DNA of 15,457 nt from an uncultured Clostridia bacterium (GCA_945918815.1 CAMEIU010000030.1:1-15457); one strand, 5' to 3'. Shown: positions 6,266 to 13,974, numbered from the stretch's first letter. The notes: generated by a model from the letters alone, not told the origin. Numbers and translations are program-made.

Positions 6266-8349
6266 TTCCGGTCTTCACGAAGATTCTGAGCATGAGCGCC
6301 GTGGGCAGCGCGGTGATTCTGGCGGTACTGCTGGGGAGGCTCCTGCTGAAAAAAGCACCAAGGGCCGTGACCTGCGTCCTGTGGCTGGCAGTGCTGTTCC
6401 GGCTGCTGTGCCCCTGGTCGCCGGAGAGCCGGTTTGGAGGCATCTCCCGGACTGCTTCCGCCTATGTGGAGACAATGGAAGTGGTGACCCTTCCTTCTGT
6501 TGCCGGGAAGACCAACAATGGGACCACAGATCCGGGCGTCCCACCGGAGCAACCAGCCCAAGCAATGGAGGAGGCCACGGTCCAGACGACGGCCCCGCGG
6601 GAAATTGGATGGCGGGAAATCTGCTGCGGCCTATGGATGCTTGGGATGTCTGTTCTGGCGGTTTACAGTCTGTTCTCTCTGCTGCGGCTGAAACGGCGGC
6701 TTGTGGGAGCAGTCCGGCTGCGGGACAATATTTATCTGGCCGACCATTTGGAAACGGCCTTTGTGCTGGGACTGGCGCGGCCAAAAATCTATCTGCCCTC
6801 TTCCCTGTCCCAGCAGGAGCAGGACTGTATTCTGGCCCATGAGCAGACCCACATCCGCCGGGGCGACCCCTGGTGGAAGGCCCTGGCCTTCCTGGCCCTG
6901 ACTGTCCACTGGTTCAATCCCCTGGTGTGGTTGGCTTTTGTATCCTTCGGAAAGGATATGGAGACGGCCTGCGACGAGGCGGTGGTGCGAAAGCTGGGAC
7001 CGGAGATTGAGGCGGACTATGCCGCTTCCCTGCTGCGGCTGGCCACGGGACGAAGAATCCTGGCCGGTGCGCCGTTGGCCTTCGGCGAGGGCGACACCAG
7101 CGGCAGAATCCGGCATATCCTCCGCTACAAAAAACCGGCTTTCTGGGTTGTTTTGATCTCCGTTTTGGCCGTTGTGATTCTGGGGTTGTTCCTGACCTTT
7201 GACCGGACGGCGGACACGGATTCCGATTACTGGAATGCCCGGTATACGGTCCGGGAGGTCCGCTATGACGCGCCCATGTATAATTTTGCCTATACAGAGG
7301 ACACGGCGCCGGAATATGCCATCCTGCCGGACGGCGACCTCTATGCCAGAGACAAAGAGGGCCGGGACCTGATCTACGGCCAGGACTGGACCTATGTGGG
7401 GACCCTGGCATCGGTCCAAATGGACCGGCAGGAACGAAACGCCCTGTTCGATCCCTCCAACAACACGGTCCAGGAGATCATGTACGACGTCACGGCGGTC
7501 TATGAGGTCCGGCGGCAGGACAGCGGAGCCACGCAGGAGTTGACGCACTATCTGATGGTCACGCGCCAGGGACAGCTGTATCTGACCGTGGGCAGTGAGG
7601 ATCAAGTCCGGTGGCTGTTCCGGCTGGAATATGCGGCATCCGTCGAGGAGTATGAACTTAGGTTTCCAGTCCGACAAAGCAGCTCCTACCCGATCAATGT
7701 CTCCGACGGCCTCCGCGTCCGGGGCGCTTCCTGGGTCTCGGTGATCTGGCCGGAGCTGTATCCAGACGGGCAGATCCCGGTGGAAGACAAACTGCCGTCC
7801 ATATCTCTTCCCATCGGACAGCAGATGCTGATTCTGGATCTGGAGGATCTGGACAGTAGGACGCTGACCGTCGGCCTCTCTCCCAATGGAGGCGCGGAGG
7901 AAACAACGGTCCTGAACCGAGATTCGGACGGCTCGTTCTATTGGTTCCTGCCGGAAGCGCAGACAATGCGCTGCCGGGTGATCTTTGAAGACTGCTGCTA
8001 CGCCTTCCGGGTCGAGACGGAGGAAGCGGCTGAGACCCATGTAGGCGGCCCTTACGCAGATCTGGCCTACGATCTGACCGAAGAGGGATCTTTGACCCTG
8101 CCGGTCTCCCAGCTGACCGGCTACAGCCGCCTGTTTCGGACCAATTCCACAAAGATCAAAATCAAAAACTGCTCCGGCAGCGCATCTCTCCATGTGGAGA
8201 TGCTGACGCCGGAGAGCCGGGAGGATCACATTATGCTGGCGGATGTGGAGCTGGGAAAAAGCGTTTCCTTCACCAACCTGACCGCCGCCCAGGTCTATGC
8301 CCTGCGAATCACCGGCGATCCCGGCGCGGAAGTCACGATCTCTGATTGA
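6262..8349 (+). CDS. BlaR1/MecR1-like M56 membrane metallopeptidase with unrecognised ectodomain
   Basis: A 695-residue membrane protein. Helices are seen near 11-29, 35-50, 121-141, 206-228 and 294-313. The M56 peptidase domain carries HEQTH (193-197, the HExxH zinc motif), FNPLVWLAF (218-226) and ETACDEAVV (235-243), with Glu235 a likely third ligand. In known systems the extracellular domain senses a signal and the zinc domain inactivates the BlaI repressor. Here the outer part (about 315-695) shows no SxxK or other penicillin-binding motif. It looks like beta-rich material in two halves, and I do not recognise it. AGGAGG (6251-6256) and the ATGA overlap with the repressor imply translational coupling. 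A perfect hairpin terminator follows 11 bases after the stop. Confidence 0.9.
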   Translation: MIPVFTKILSMSAVGSAVILAVLLGRLLLKKAPRAVTCVLWLAVLFRLLCPWSPESRFGGISRTASAYVETMEVVTLPSVAGKTNNGTTDPGVPPEQPAQAMEEATVQTTAPREIGWREICCGLWMLGMSVLAVYSLFSLLRLKRRLVGAVRLRDNIYLADHLETAFVLGLARPKIYLPSSLSQQEQDCILAHEQTHIRRGDPWWKALAFLALTVHWFNPLVWLAFVSFGKDMETACDEAVVRKLGPEIEADYAASLLRLATGRRILAGAPLAFGEGDTSGRIRHILRYKKPAFWVVLISVLAVVILGLFLTFDRTADTDSDYWNARYTVREVRYDAPMYNFAYTEDTAPEYAILPDGDLYARDKEGRDLIYGQDWTYVGTLASVQMDRQERNALFDPSNNTVQEIMYDVTAVYEVRRQDSGATQELTHYLMVTRQGQLYLTVGSEDQVRWLFRLEYAASVEEYELRFPVRQSSSYPINVSDGLRVRGASWVSVIWPELYPDGQIPVEDKLPSISLPIGQQMLILDLEDLDSRTLTVGLSPNGGAEETTVLNRDSDGSFYWFLPEAQTMRCRVIFEDCCYAFRVETEEAAETHVGGPYADLAYDLTEEGSLTLPVSQLTGYSRLFRTNSTKIKIKNCSGSASLHVEMLTPESREDHIMLADVELGKSVSFTNLTAAQVYALRITGDPGAEVTISD

Positions 8350-8360
8350 ATGGTTTTCAG

Positions 8361-8408
8361 CAAAAAACGCATGTCGCTGCGCTCCTGGCAATCGACATGC
8401 GTTTTTTG
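8361..8408 (+). terminator. Bidirectional terminator between convergent genes
   Basis: An exact 16-bp inverted repeat, CAAAAAACGCATGTCG (8361-8376) with its complement at 8393-8408, and a 16-nt loop. The six A's on one side and six T's on the other let it end transcription of the M56 gene (plus) and of the fumarylacetoacetase-family operon (minus). Confidence 0.88.
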
Positions 8409-8436
8409 TATATATCCCGGTGAACGAAAAAACTCT

Positions 8437-8556
8437 CTGTAGGGCAAGGCCACCGGACGTGCCGCTTGTTGGCAGCTGCATCCCAGAACCAAATTCCCAA
8501 CGGAGCGTCGGGTCGCGGTCCTGGCTGGCCTCTCTTCACCTTCCCGCACCCTACAG
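8437..8556 (-). repeat. MITE-like inverted-repeat element, copy 2
   Basis: A 120-bp element bounded by exact 8-bp inverted ends, CTGTAGGG (8437-8444) and CCCTACAG (8549-8556). Its reverse complement aligns with 5676-5766 over the whole length, apart from about 29 extra bases in the arm near 8508-8540. For example the last 29 bases of copy 1 match at 26 positions. A-rich and T-rich flanks continue the similarity for about 15 more bases outside the ends. No coding potential or target duplication was seen. Confidence 0.75.
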
Positions 8557-8568
8557 TTCGTTTTTTGC

Positions 8569-9441
8569 TTAATCCCCGATGACCGTGCGCAGCTCGCCGA
8601 TTCCTTCGATGCGGCAGAGAATCTCGTCGCCGGGCTTCAGGAATTGGGGCGGGGTCATGCCCATGCCGACACCGGCGGGGGTGCCGGTGGCCAGGATGGT
8701 CCCGGCCTGTAGGGTCAGGCCCTGGCTGAACATGGAGAAGGCTTCGTCAATGGTGGTGATGAGATTGCGGGTCCTGCTCTTCTGGCGCAGTTCTCCATTT
8801 ACATAACATTCGATCTCCAAATCCACCGGCCAGGGAATGCTGTCGGCCGTGACGATGCAGGGGCCCATGGGCGTGAACTTATCCAGGCTCTTGCCGCGGT
8901 ACCACTGTTTGTGCTGGGTCTGCAGATTCCGCGCGCTGATGTCGTTCAGAACCGTATAGCCGAAGATATGCTCACGGACCTGCTCCGGCGGGCAGTTTTT
9001 CATGGTTTTCCCCAGAATCACCGCCAGCTCCACCTCATAATCCAGGCTGTCCACCAGCCCTTGGTAGGAGGGAATGGTTTCGCCGGGAGCGGGAGCTTCG
9101 CTGACCCGCTTGGCAAAGAAAATGGGCACAGGCCGCTGGCCACCGAAGGCCTCGCCGTCAAACCGGGATGCCTCCCGGGCGTGATCGCTGTAGTTGATAC
9201 CAAGGCACAGCACGTCCTGCTTGGGCCTGGGAATGGGGGCGCAGAGCATATAGTCCTCCATGGGTTTGGCCTTCGGCGGCTGCCGGAGCAGCTCCATCTG
9301 CGCCGGGGTGACGCGGTCAATCAGGTCGTTCATATCCCGGAAGCAAAGACCATAGGCTTCCAGGCTGTAAAGGGGCCCGTCCATTCGCTGGGCCGCGGCC
9401 AGCTTTTCCTGTCCGTTCTGAAACACCGTAAATAAGTACAT
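8569..9441 (-). CDS. Fumarylacetoacetate hydrolase family protein
   Basis: A 290-residue FAH-fold enzyme. The family includes divalent-metal hydrolases, decarboxylases and isomerases that act on 2-oxo or acylpyruvate compounds. Metal ligands are visible as DYEVEL (134-139, Glu136 and Glu138) and NDISARN (166-172, Asp167). Other family blocks are LCLGINYSDHARE (78-90), KSLDKFTPMGP (184-194) and ILATGTPAGVGMG (249-261). ATG 9441 is chosen for AGGAG seven bases upstream. The gene is the last of a three-gene minus-strand operon, 10 bases after the thioesterase. The exact substrate cannot be assigned; 5-oxopent-3-ene-tricarboxylate decarboxylase or acylpyruvase activity are options. Confidence 0.9.
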   Translation of the reverse strand: MYLFTVFQNGQEKLAAAQRMDGPLYSLEAYGLCFRDMNDLIDRVTPAQMELLRQPPKAKPMEDYMLCAPIPRPKQDVLCLGINYSDHAREASRFDGEAFGGQRPVPIFFAKRVSEAPAPGETIPSYQGLVDSLDYEVELAVILGKTMKNCPPEQVREHIFGYTVLNDISARNLQTQHKQWYRGKSLDKFTPMGPCIVTADSIPWPVDLEIECYVNGELRQKSRTRNLITTIDEAFSMFSQGLTLQAGTILATGTPAGVGMGMTPPQFLKPGDEILCRIEGIGELRTVIGD

Positions 9442-9451
9442 ATTCCTTCTC

Positions 9452-10165
9452 CTATTCCACAAAGGTCACTGCGGCGTGAACCGTGCCGCCGCCGCAAAGA
9501 TCCACCCGGTGGCAGCCTTCGCCCCGGTGGAAAACGCACTGGATCTCGTCGCCCAGGCGCATCTGCCGGGAATACCGGATGCCCAGTTCCGGGAAGCTCC
9601 GGTCCCTGAGGTCCTCCGGCAAGGCCTGGAGCGCATAGTCCAGATAGACCAGATTGTTCATATGCCGGTTGGTATCCAGATCCCGGTGCTGGACTGCGCC
9701 CCGGAAGGTGGTCTCACCGGGCCCCTCCGGCAGCTCCGCCAGGGGCGTGTCAAACACGTCCCGGTCCGTCAGATCAAAAGCGGCCTCAATCTCCGGCGTA
9801 ATGCGGGTGGCGCGGCCCGTGTCGGTGTTGACCAGAATCCAGGTGGATTGGCCCACGGCGACGGTGCGGCCCTGGACATCCCGGAGCAGGAAATCACGGT
9901 CCGAGGTCACACGGGCCATGGACCGGGGCCAGGTTTCCACCACCAGATCGTCGTTCCACATGGCCCGGCCCACCATCCGCACCCGCCACTGGACCAGCAT
10001 CCAGATCACATGGGTCCGGGGAATGTCATAAATGGAGTATCCCCGCTGGGCGGCGTGGACGATGGCCGCCTCCTGCATCATGGTCATGGCCCCGCGCAGG
10101 GTCAGGGCCATCTGACCGTCGATGTCTGTGTAGGCCACACGGGTGGGAAATTCAAAAACTGCCAT
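9452..10165 (-). CDS. Acyl-ACP thioesterase (FatA/FatB-like)
   Basis: A 237-residue double-hotdog thioesterase that releases fatty acids from acyl carrier protein, ending chain elongation. The first hotdog covers about 1-115 and the second about 150-237. The catalytic region QHRDLDTNRHMNNLVYLDY (159-177) carries the Asp, Asn and His residues typical of bacterial and plant acyl-ACP thioesterases (Asp164, Asn166, His168). ATG 10165 has GGGAGG upstream. It lies 12 bases after darA and 10 bases before the FAH-family gene, so all three share a transcript. Chain-length preference cannot be read from the sequence. Confidence 0.92.
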   Translation of the reverse strand: MAVFEFPTRVAYTDIDGQMALTLRGAMTMMQEAAIVHAAQRGYSIYDIPRTHVIWMLVQWRVRMVGRAMWNDDLVVETWPRSMARVTSDRDFLLRDVQGRTVAVGQSTWILVNTDTGRATRITPEIEAAFDLTDRDVFDTPLAELPEGPGETTFRGAVQHRDLDTNRHMNNLVYLDYALQALPEDLRDRSFPELGIRYSRQMRLGDEIQCVFHRGEGCHRVDLCGGGTVHAAVTFVE

Positions 10166-10177
10166 GGGCTGCCTCCC

Positions 10178-10531
10178 TCACAGCTTTTCAAGACCTTCCA
10201 GAGCCAGGGTAAACACCGTGGCGCCGCCGGTTTCCACCTGCACGGGAATGGCGGCCTGGACCGATTCGACGCCGCCGCCGGGCAGAATGGTCGGGGTGGA
10301 ATAGACGGTTTTCCGCCGCTTCCCTGCCCGGCCCCGGAGCAGATCCATCAGCTCCACATAGCGGGAGGCCTCCACGCCGACGAGAATGGTGATGTTTTTC
10401 TTCTTCAAAAAGCCGCCGCTGGAGGACAGCTTCGTCACAAAAAAGCCGTGCAGATTCAGAGCCGCGACGGTCTCGTCATAGTCCTCTTCCTGGAGCACGG
10501 CCAGGACCAGCTTGTTGTTTTGTTCTGCCAT
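10178..10531 (-). CDS. darA: Cyclic-di-AMP receptor DarA/PstA
   Basis: A 117-residue PII-like protein (B. subtilis DarA has 109). It binds cyclic-di-AMP as a trimer in the cytoplasm, and its downstream partner is not well known in most species. Diagnostic parts are VTKLSSSGGFLKKKN (32-46), which holds the ligand-contacting Thr33, Gly39-Gly40, Phe41 and Asn46 region, VGVE (51-54), and GGATVFTL (102-109) at the C-terminus. ATG 10531 has AAGGA about 10 bases upstream. It is the first gene of an operon with a thioesterase and a FAH-family enzyme, an unusual setting, and is divergent from a surface nucleotidase. Confidence 0.94.
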   Translation of the reverse strand: MAEQNNKLVLAVLQEEDYDETVAALNLHGFFVTKLSSSGGFLKKKNITILVGVEASRYVELMDLLRGRAGKRRKTVYSTPTILPGGGVESVQAAIPVQVETGGATVFTLALEGLEKL

Positions 10532-10563
10532 GAAAGACGCATCCTTTCCACGATTTGTTTCCT

Positions 10564-10592
10564 ATTATACTCTATTTTTTCCAGATTGAAAG
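10564..10592 (-). promoter_or_regulatory. Probable promoter of the darA operon
   Basis: On the minus strand an exact TATAAT occupies 10569-10564. The best -35 at a 17-bp spacing is CTTTCA (10592-10587), which is weak. Its position 33 bases before the darA start fits a short leader. Confidence 0.45.
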
Positions 10593-10654
10593 CATGGAAT
10601 TTTGTCCGGCGTTTTTTTTTATTGAATTTTCTTGAAATTAACACAAAAAAGGAT

Positions 10655-10682
10655 TTCACTTTCCACCTGCATATAGTATAAT
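10655..10682 (+). promoter_or_regulatory. Promoter of the SLH nucleotidase gene
   Basis: An exact TATAAT at 10677-10682 with TTCACT (10655-10660, four of six) 16 bp upstream. The expected leader is about 45 nt and contains the AGGAGGAG ribosome binding site at 10721-10728. It is divergent from the darA promoter across an A/T-rich gap. Confidence 0.55.
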
Positions 10683-10735
10683 GGAACTGTTCACAGGAAC
10701 GACCCCCAAATAAAATGAACAGGAGGAGTAATCAA

Positions 10736-12901
10736 ATGAGAAGAAGTTCCAAGCTGATCTCTCTGCTGCTGGTTGTCTGCATGGTATTTGCCCTGACGGT
10801 CACCGCCTTTGCAGCGGAGGCGACTGGCGACGTTGTGGTTCTCTACACCAACGACGTACACTGCGGTGTAGACGGCAATATCGGCTACGCCGGTCTGGCT
10901 GCCTACAAGGCAGAAATGGAAGCTGCCGGAAACCAGGTGGTCCTGGTGGATGCCGGCGACGCCATCCAGGGCGAAGCCATCGGCACCCTGTCCAAGGGCG
11001 CTTACCTGATGGACATCATGAATCAGGTTGGCTATGATTTCATGGTCCCCGGCAACCATGAGTTCGACTTCGGTATGGACAACTTCCTGGAGCTTGCCAA
11101 GGAGTCCAAGGGCGGCTACTATTGCTGCAACTTTGTGGACGCCAACGGCGATCCCGTCTTTGACGCCTACAAGGTCATGACCTTTGGTGATCTGAAGGTG
11201 GCATTCGTGGGCATTGCAACCCCTGAGACCTTCACCAAGTCCACCCCCACCTACTTCCAGGACGGCAAGGGCAATTTCATCTATGGCTTCTGCGAGGGCA
11301 ACAACGGCCAGGATCTCTATGACGCCGTGCAGAAGGCAGTGGACGAGGCCGCCAAGGAAGCCGACGTGGTCATCGCCGTGGGCCATCTGGGCATGGAAGG
11401 CACCACAACCGAGTGGCGCTCCGATGTGGTCATTGCCAACACCACCGGCATCGACGCCTTCATCGACGCCCACTCCCATAAGACCATTCCCTCCATGCTG
11501 GTCCAGAACAAGGACGGCGTGGAGATTCCGCTGACCTCCAGCGGCACGAAGCTGAAGAACATCGGCAAGGTGACCATCTCCGCCGACGGTTCTGTCAAGA
11601 CGGAGCTGGTCTCCGAATACGAGGCCAAGGACGAGACAACCGACACCTATGTCAAGGGAATTCAGGCAAAACTTGACAGCATCCTGCAGACCGTGGTGGC
11701 AAAGTCCGACGTGGTCCTGACCATCAACGGCGCGGACGGCAACCGTGCAGTCCGCAAAGCGGAAACCAACCTGGGCGATCTTTGCGCCGACGCCTACCGC
11801 GCGGTCCTGGGCGCTGACGTCGCGTTTGTCAACGGCGGCGGCATCCGTGCCAACATCGAGGCCGGCGACGTGACCTATGAAAACATCATCAACGTCCATC
11901 CGTTCAACAACGAGGCCTGCCTGGTGGAAGCCACCGGTCAGGAAATCCTGGATGCGCTGGAGCTGGGCGCCCGCAACTGCCCCGAGGAAAACGGAGGTTT
12001 CCAGCAGGTTTCCGGCCTGACCTATGAGATTCACACCTACATCCCGTCCTCCGTCAAGCTCGATGAGAAGAATATGTTTGTGGGCGTGGAAGGCGAATAC
12101 CGCGTCAAGAACGTGATGATCGGCGGCGAGCCTCTGGATCTGAATAAGACCTATACCCTGGCCTCCCACAACTACATGATCAAAAACGGTGGCGACGGCT
12201 TCACCATGTTTATGGACAACAAGCTGCTGAAGGATTGCATCATGCTGGACAATCAGGTTCTGATCAGCTACATCCAGAATACGCTGGGCGGCAAGATTCC
12301 TTCTGCATACGCCAATGCCCAGGGCCGCATCAAGGTCCTGAAGACCCCCTTCACCGATGTGGGTGACGTTTGGTACACCGAGGCTGTCAGCTATGTCAAC
12401 GCCAACGGTATCATGAACGGCACCTCCGCCACCACCTTCTCCCCTGAAAAAGAAATGACCCGCGGTATGCTGGTCACCATGCTGTACCGTCTGGCCGGTT
12501 CTCCCGCCATGGAGGGCAAGGTCTCTGAGGTCTTCACCGACTGCAAGGACGGCGAGTGGTACTCCGAAGCCGTGCTGTGGGCCTCTCAGAATAAGATCGT
12601 GGACGGCATGGGCGACGGCAAATTCGCGCCCACCGGCAAGCTGACCCGCGAAGCCATGGCTAAGATTCTGTACACCTACGCGCTGTACAACGGCGCAGAC
12701 CCGATCTCCGCCTTCGCCGTCACCTACAAGGACGCCGACGCCATCTCCGGGTGGGCCATGGCCGGCGTGGCCTACTGCACCAACGCCGGTATTCTCTCCG
12801 GCACCGGTGAAAATAACTTCAGCCCCCGCGGCAGCGCCACCCGCGCCATGGGTGCCAAGGTCATGATGACCCTGGACCTGTCCGCCAAGGAAGCTGCATA
12901 A
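10736..12901 (+). CDS. Exported 5'-nucleotidase (UshA/CdnP-like) with three SLH repeats
   Basis: A 721-residue surface protein. Residues 1-27 are a signal peptide with a cut likely near AFA-AEA. The metallophosphatase domain follows, with YTNDVHCG (37-44), DAGDAIQG (72-79), GNHEFD (106-111), GHLGMEG (216-222) and DAHSH (244-248). The 5'-nucleotidase C-terminal domain shows ETNLGDLCADAYR (343-355), FVNGGGIRANIEAGD (364-378) and NGGDGFTMF (484-492). Three SLH repeats start near 539, 600 and 664, with TRGM, TREA and TRAM in the TRAE-motif positions, so the enzyme is expected to bind secondary wall polymer. Such enzymes hydrolyse nucleotides, UDP-sugars or cyclic dinucleotides. ATG 10736 is preferred over 10715 because AGGAGGAG lies 7 bases before it. 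Codon use is strongly biased, suggesting high expression. Confidence 0.94.
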   Translation: MRRSSKLISLLLVVCMVFALTVTAFAAEATGDVVVLYTNDVHCGVDGNIGYAGLAAYKAEMEAAGNQVVLVDAGDAIQGEAIGTLSKGAYLMDIMNQVGYDFMVPGNHEFDFGMDNFLELAKESKGGYYCCNFVDANGDPVFDAYKVMTFGDLKVAFVGIATPETFTKSTPTYFQDGKGNFIYGFCEGNNGQDLYDAVQKAVDEAAKEADVVIAVGHLGMEGTTTEWRSDVVIANTTGIDAFIDAHSHKTIPSMLVQNKDGVEIPLTSSGTKLKNIGKVTISADGSVKTELVSEYEAKDETTDTYVKGIQAKLDSILQTVVAKSDVVLTINGADGNRAVRKAETNLGDLCADAYRAVLGADVAFVNGGGIRANIEAGDVTYENIINVHPFNNEACLVEATGQEILDALELGARNCPEENGGFQQVSGLTYEIHTYIPSSVKLDEKNMFVGVEGEYRVKNVMIGGEPLDLNKTYTLASHNYMIKNGGDGFTMFMDNKLLKDCIMLDNQVLISYIQNTLGGKIPSAYANAQGRIKVLKTPFTDVGDVWYTEAVSYVNANGIMNGTSATTFSPEKEMTRGMLVTMLYRLAGSPAMEGKVSEVFTDCKDGEWYSEAVLWASQNKIVDGMGDGKFAPTGKLTREAMAKILYTYALYNGADPISAFAVTYKDADAISGWAMAGVAYCTNAGILSGTGENNFSPRGSATRAMGAKVMMTLDLSAKEAA

Positions 12902-12921
12902 GCATTATTTATTAATTTTCA

Positions 12922-12954
12922 AGTCAAGCCACCGGCTTTGCCGGTGGCTTGACT
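12922..12954 (+). terminator. Long hairpin after the nucleotidase gene
   Basis: An exact 15-bp stem (12922-12936 with 12940-12954) closed by TTT. It lacks a T run on the plus side, so it may protect the mRNA 3' end or act together with the true terminator 10 bases later. Confidence 0.6.
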
Positions 12955-12963
12955 GTTCCTGGT

Positions 12964-12991
12964 CTGTCCCTCTGATGAGGGACAGTTTTTT
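12964..12991 (+). terminator. Intrinsic terminator of the nucleotidase gene
   Basis: CTGTCCCTC (12964-12972), loop TGAT, GAGGGACAG (12977-12985) and six T's. The stem is an exact 9 bp, a textbook rho-independent terminator. Confidence 0.9.
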
Positions 12992-13035
12992 CTTCGGTGA
13001 ACGTTTTCCCGGCGATCCGCCGCACTGGGCACATC

Positions 13036-13803
13036 CTACTCCAGAATCCGCGCCTCCAGCGCCGTAATGTAATTTGCCGGATGGGCCTCGGAAAACTGGT
13101 CGATGATATTCAGCGTGACCACCCGCCGGTCACAGCGGAAACCACGCTCCCGTCCGGCGGCAAAAAGCGCGTCAATGCTGTCCTGAATGCTCTGATACGG
13201 TCCGCAATGATAGCCGCATAGATACCGGCCGGCTGGGATTTCCTCCACACAGGCCCCCTCTGGCAGCAGCTGCGGCGCCGTATCCCCATGGCAGTCGTCA
13301 TAGAGATACGCGCCGAACCATTTTTTACTCCCTTCATAGAAGCCCACCAGAGGATAAAAATAAAACAGCTCGCTGGTAAACAGCCGAAGCTCCTCGCCGA
13401 TGGGAACGAACTGCCGCGCCGGATACTGCTTGACCGAAAAGCCGCAGGTCTCCGGCGTCTCCCGGCGGACAAAATCCAGCTTTTTCTGGATCACATCCAC
13501 AGTCTCCATCATCTGCTGGCACTGTCGACGAAGGGCGTCGGCCTGTTCAGTCATAATATCCAGGTTCGACTCTACATTTGTGTGCAGGACGAAACGTTCA
13601 ATCTGCTTCAAAGAGCAGCCCACTCTTCTGAGATACCGGATCGTGGCCAGCGGATAGATCTGATCGAAGTGATACATCCGCCGTCCATTGTTCTGGTTTC
13701 GCTGCTCCGGCACCAGGAGGCCCCGCGCGTCGTAGTAGCGCAGCAGCTGCACATCCATGTCAAAAATCGCGGCGAACTCGCCGATGCTGTAATATTCCTT
13801 CAT
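13036..13803 (-). CDS. BmrR-like MerR family regulator with GyrI-like ligand-binding domain
   Basis: A 255-residue regulator. Residues 4-70 are the MerR winged helix (YSIGEFAAIFDMDVQLLRYY, 5-24, then the wing near NGRRMYHFDQI). A dimerising helix spans about 78-117. Residues 121-255 resemble the GyrI-like/effector-binding domain of BmrR, including the stretch GRYLCGYHCGPYQSIQDSI (192-210). Such proteins bind drug-like or lipophilic molecules and activate promoters with overlong spacers. ATG 13803 is the start at which the MerR domain begins; the frame is open further upstream but shows no homology. It is divergent from the amidohydrolase, whose promoter has the MerR layout. Its ligand is unknown. 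Confidence 0.9.
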   Translation of the reverse strand: MKEYYSIGEFAAIFDMDVQLLRYYDARGLLVPEQRNQNNGRRMYHFDQIYPLATIRYLRRVGCSLKQIERFVLHTNVESNLDIMTEQADALRRQCQQMMETVDVIQKKLDFVRRETPETCGFSVKQYPARQFVPIGEELRLFTSELFYFYPLVGFYEGSKKWFGAYLYDDCHGDTAPQLLPEGACVEEIPAGRYLCGYHCGPYQSIQDSIDALFAAGRERGFRCDRRVVTLNIIDQFSEAHPANYITALEARILE

Positions 13804-13825
13804 AAAACATAAAATCCTCCCACAT

Positions 13826-13841
13826 TTGTATTTTAATACAA
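13826..13841. promoter_or_regulatory. Palindrome upstream of the MerR gene
   Basis: TTGTATT-TT-AATACAA is an exact 7-2-7 palindrome 23 bases before the regulator's start codon. It could be a second operator or part of an autoregulated promoter. No clear -35/-10 pair for the regulator gene was found here. Confidence 0.35.
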
Positions 13842-13898
13842 GATTCCACATTATTTGCGCCGCTGCTTGTGACTTCCTACAAAAATGAATTTGGGGAC

Positions 13899-13929
13899 TT
13901 GAACCTATAACAATTATAGGTTCTATCAT
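13899..13929 (+). promoter_or_regulatory. MerR-type promoter and operator for the amidohydrolase operon
   Basis: TTGAAC (13899-13904) and TATCAT (13924-13929, five of six) are separated by 19 bp, the overlong spacing that MerR proteins correct by untwisting DNA. An exact dyad, GAACCTATAA (13901-13910), CAA, TTATAGGTTC (13914-13923), fills the spacer and overlaps the -35. Orientation is toward the amidohydrolase; the minus strand has no matching boxes. Confidence 0.8.
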
Positions 13930-13944
13930 CAGAATATCACAAAG

Positions 13945-13974
13945 CATTCCATATCGCAAGCGGCATACGGAATG
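13945..13974 (+). other. Hairpin in the amidohydrolase 5' leader
   Basis: CATTCCATA (13945-13953) and TACGGAATG (13966-13974) pair at 8 of 9 positions, with CGC/GCG inside. It lies about 10 nt after the expected transcription start and may stabilise the mRNA. Confidence 0.35.

Noticed and set aside
6631..8481. A 616-codon open frame on the minus strand opposite the M56 gene
   Set aside because: No recognisable motifs, and the plus-strand gene has HExxH and membrane segments. A shadow frame.
8706..8714. CTGTAGGG-like sequence as a third repeat end
   Set aside because: It is inside the FAH-family coding sequence (LTLQAGT) and has no second arm or further similarity.
10691..12169. A 492-codon minus-strand frame opposite the nucleotidase
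   Set aside because: Gly/Val/His-rich shadow of a gene with strong codon bias; no ribosome site or domain.
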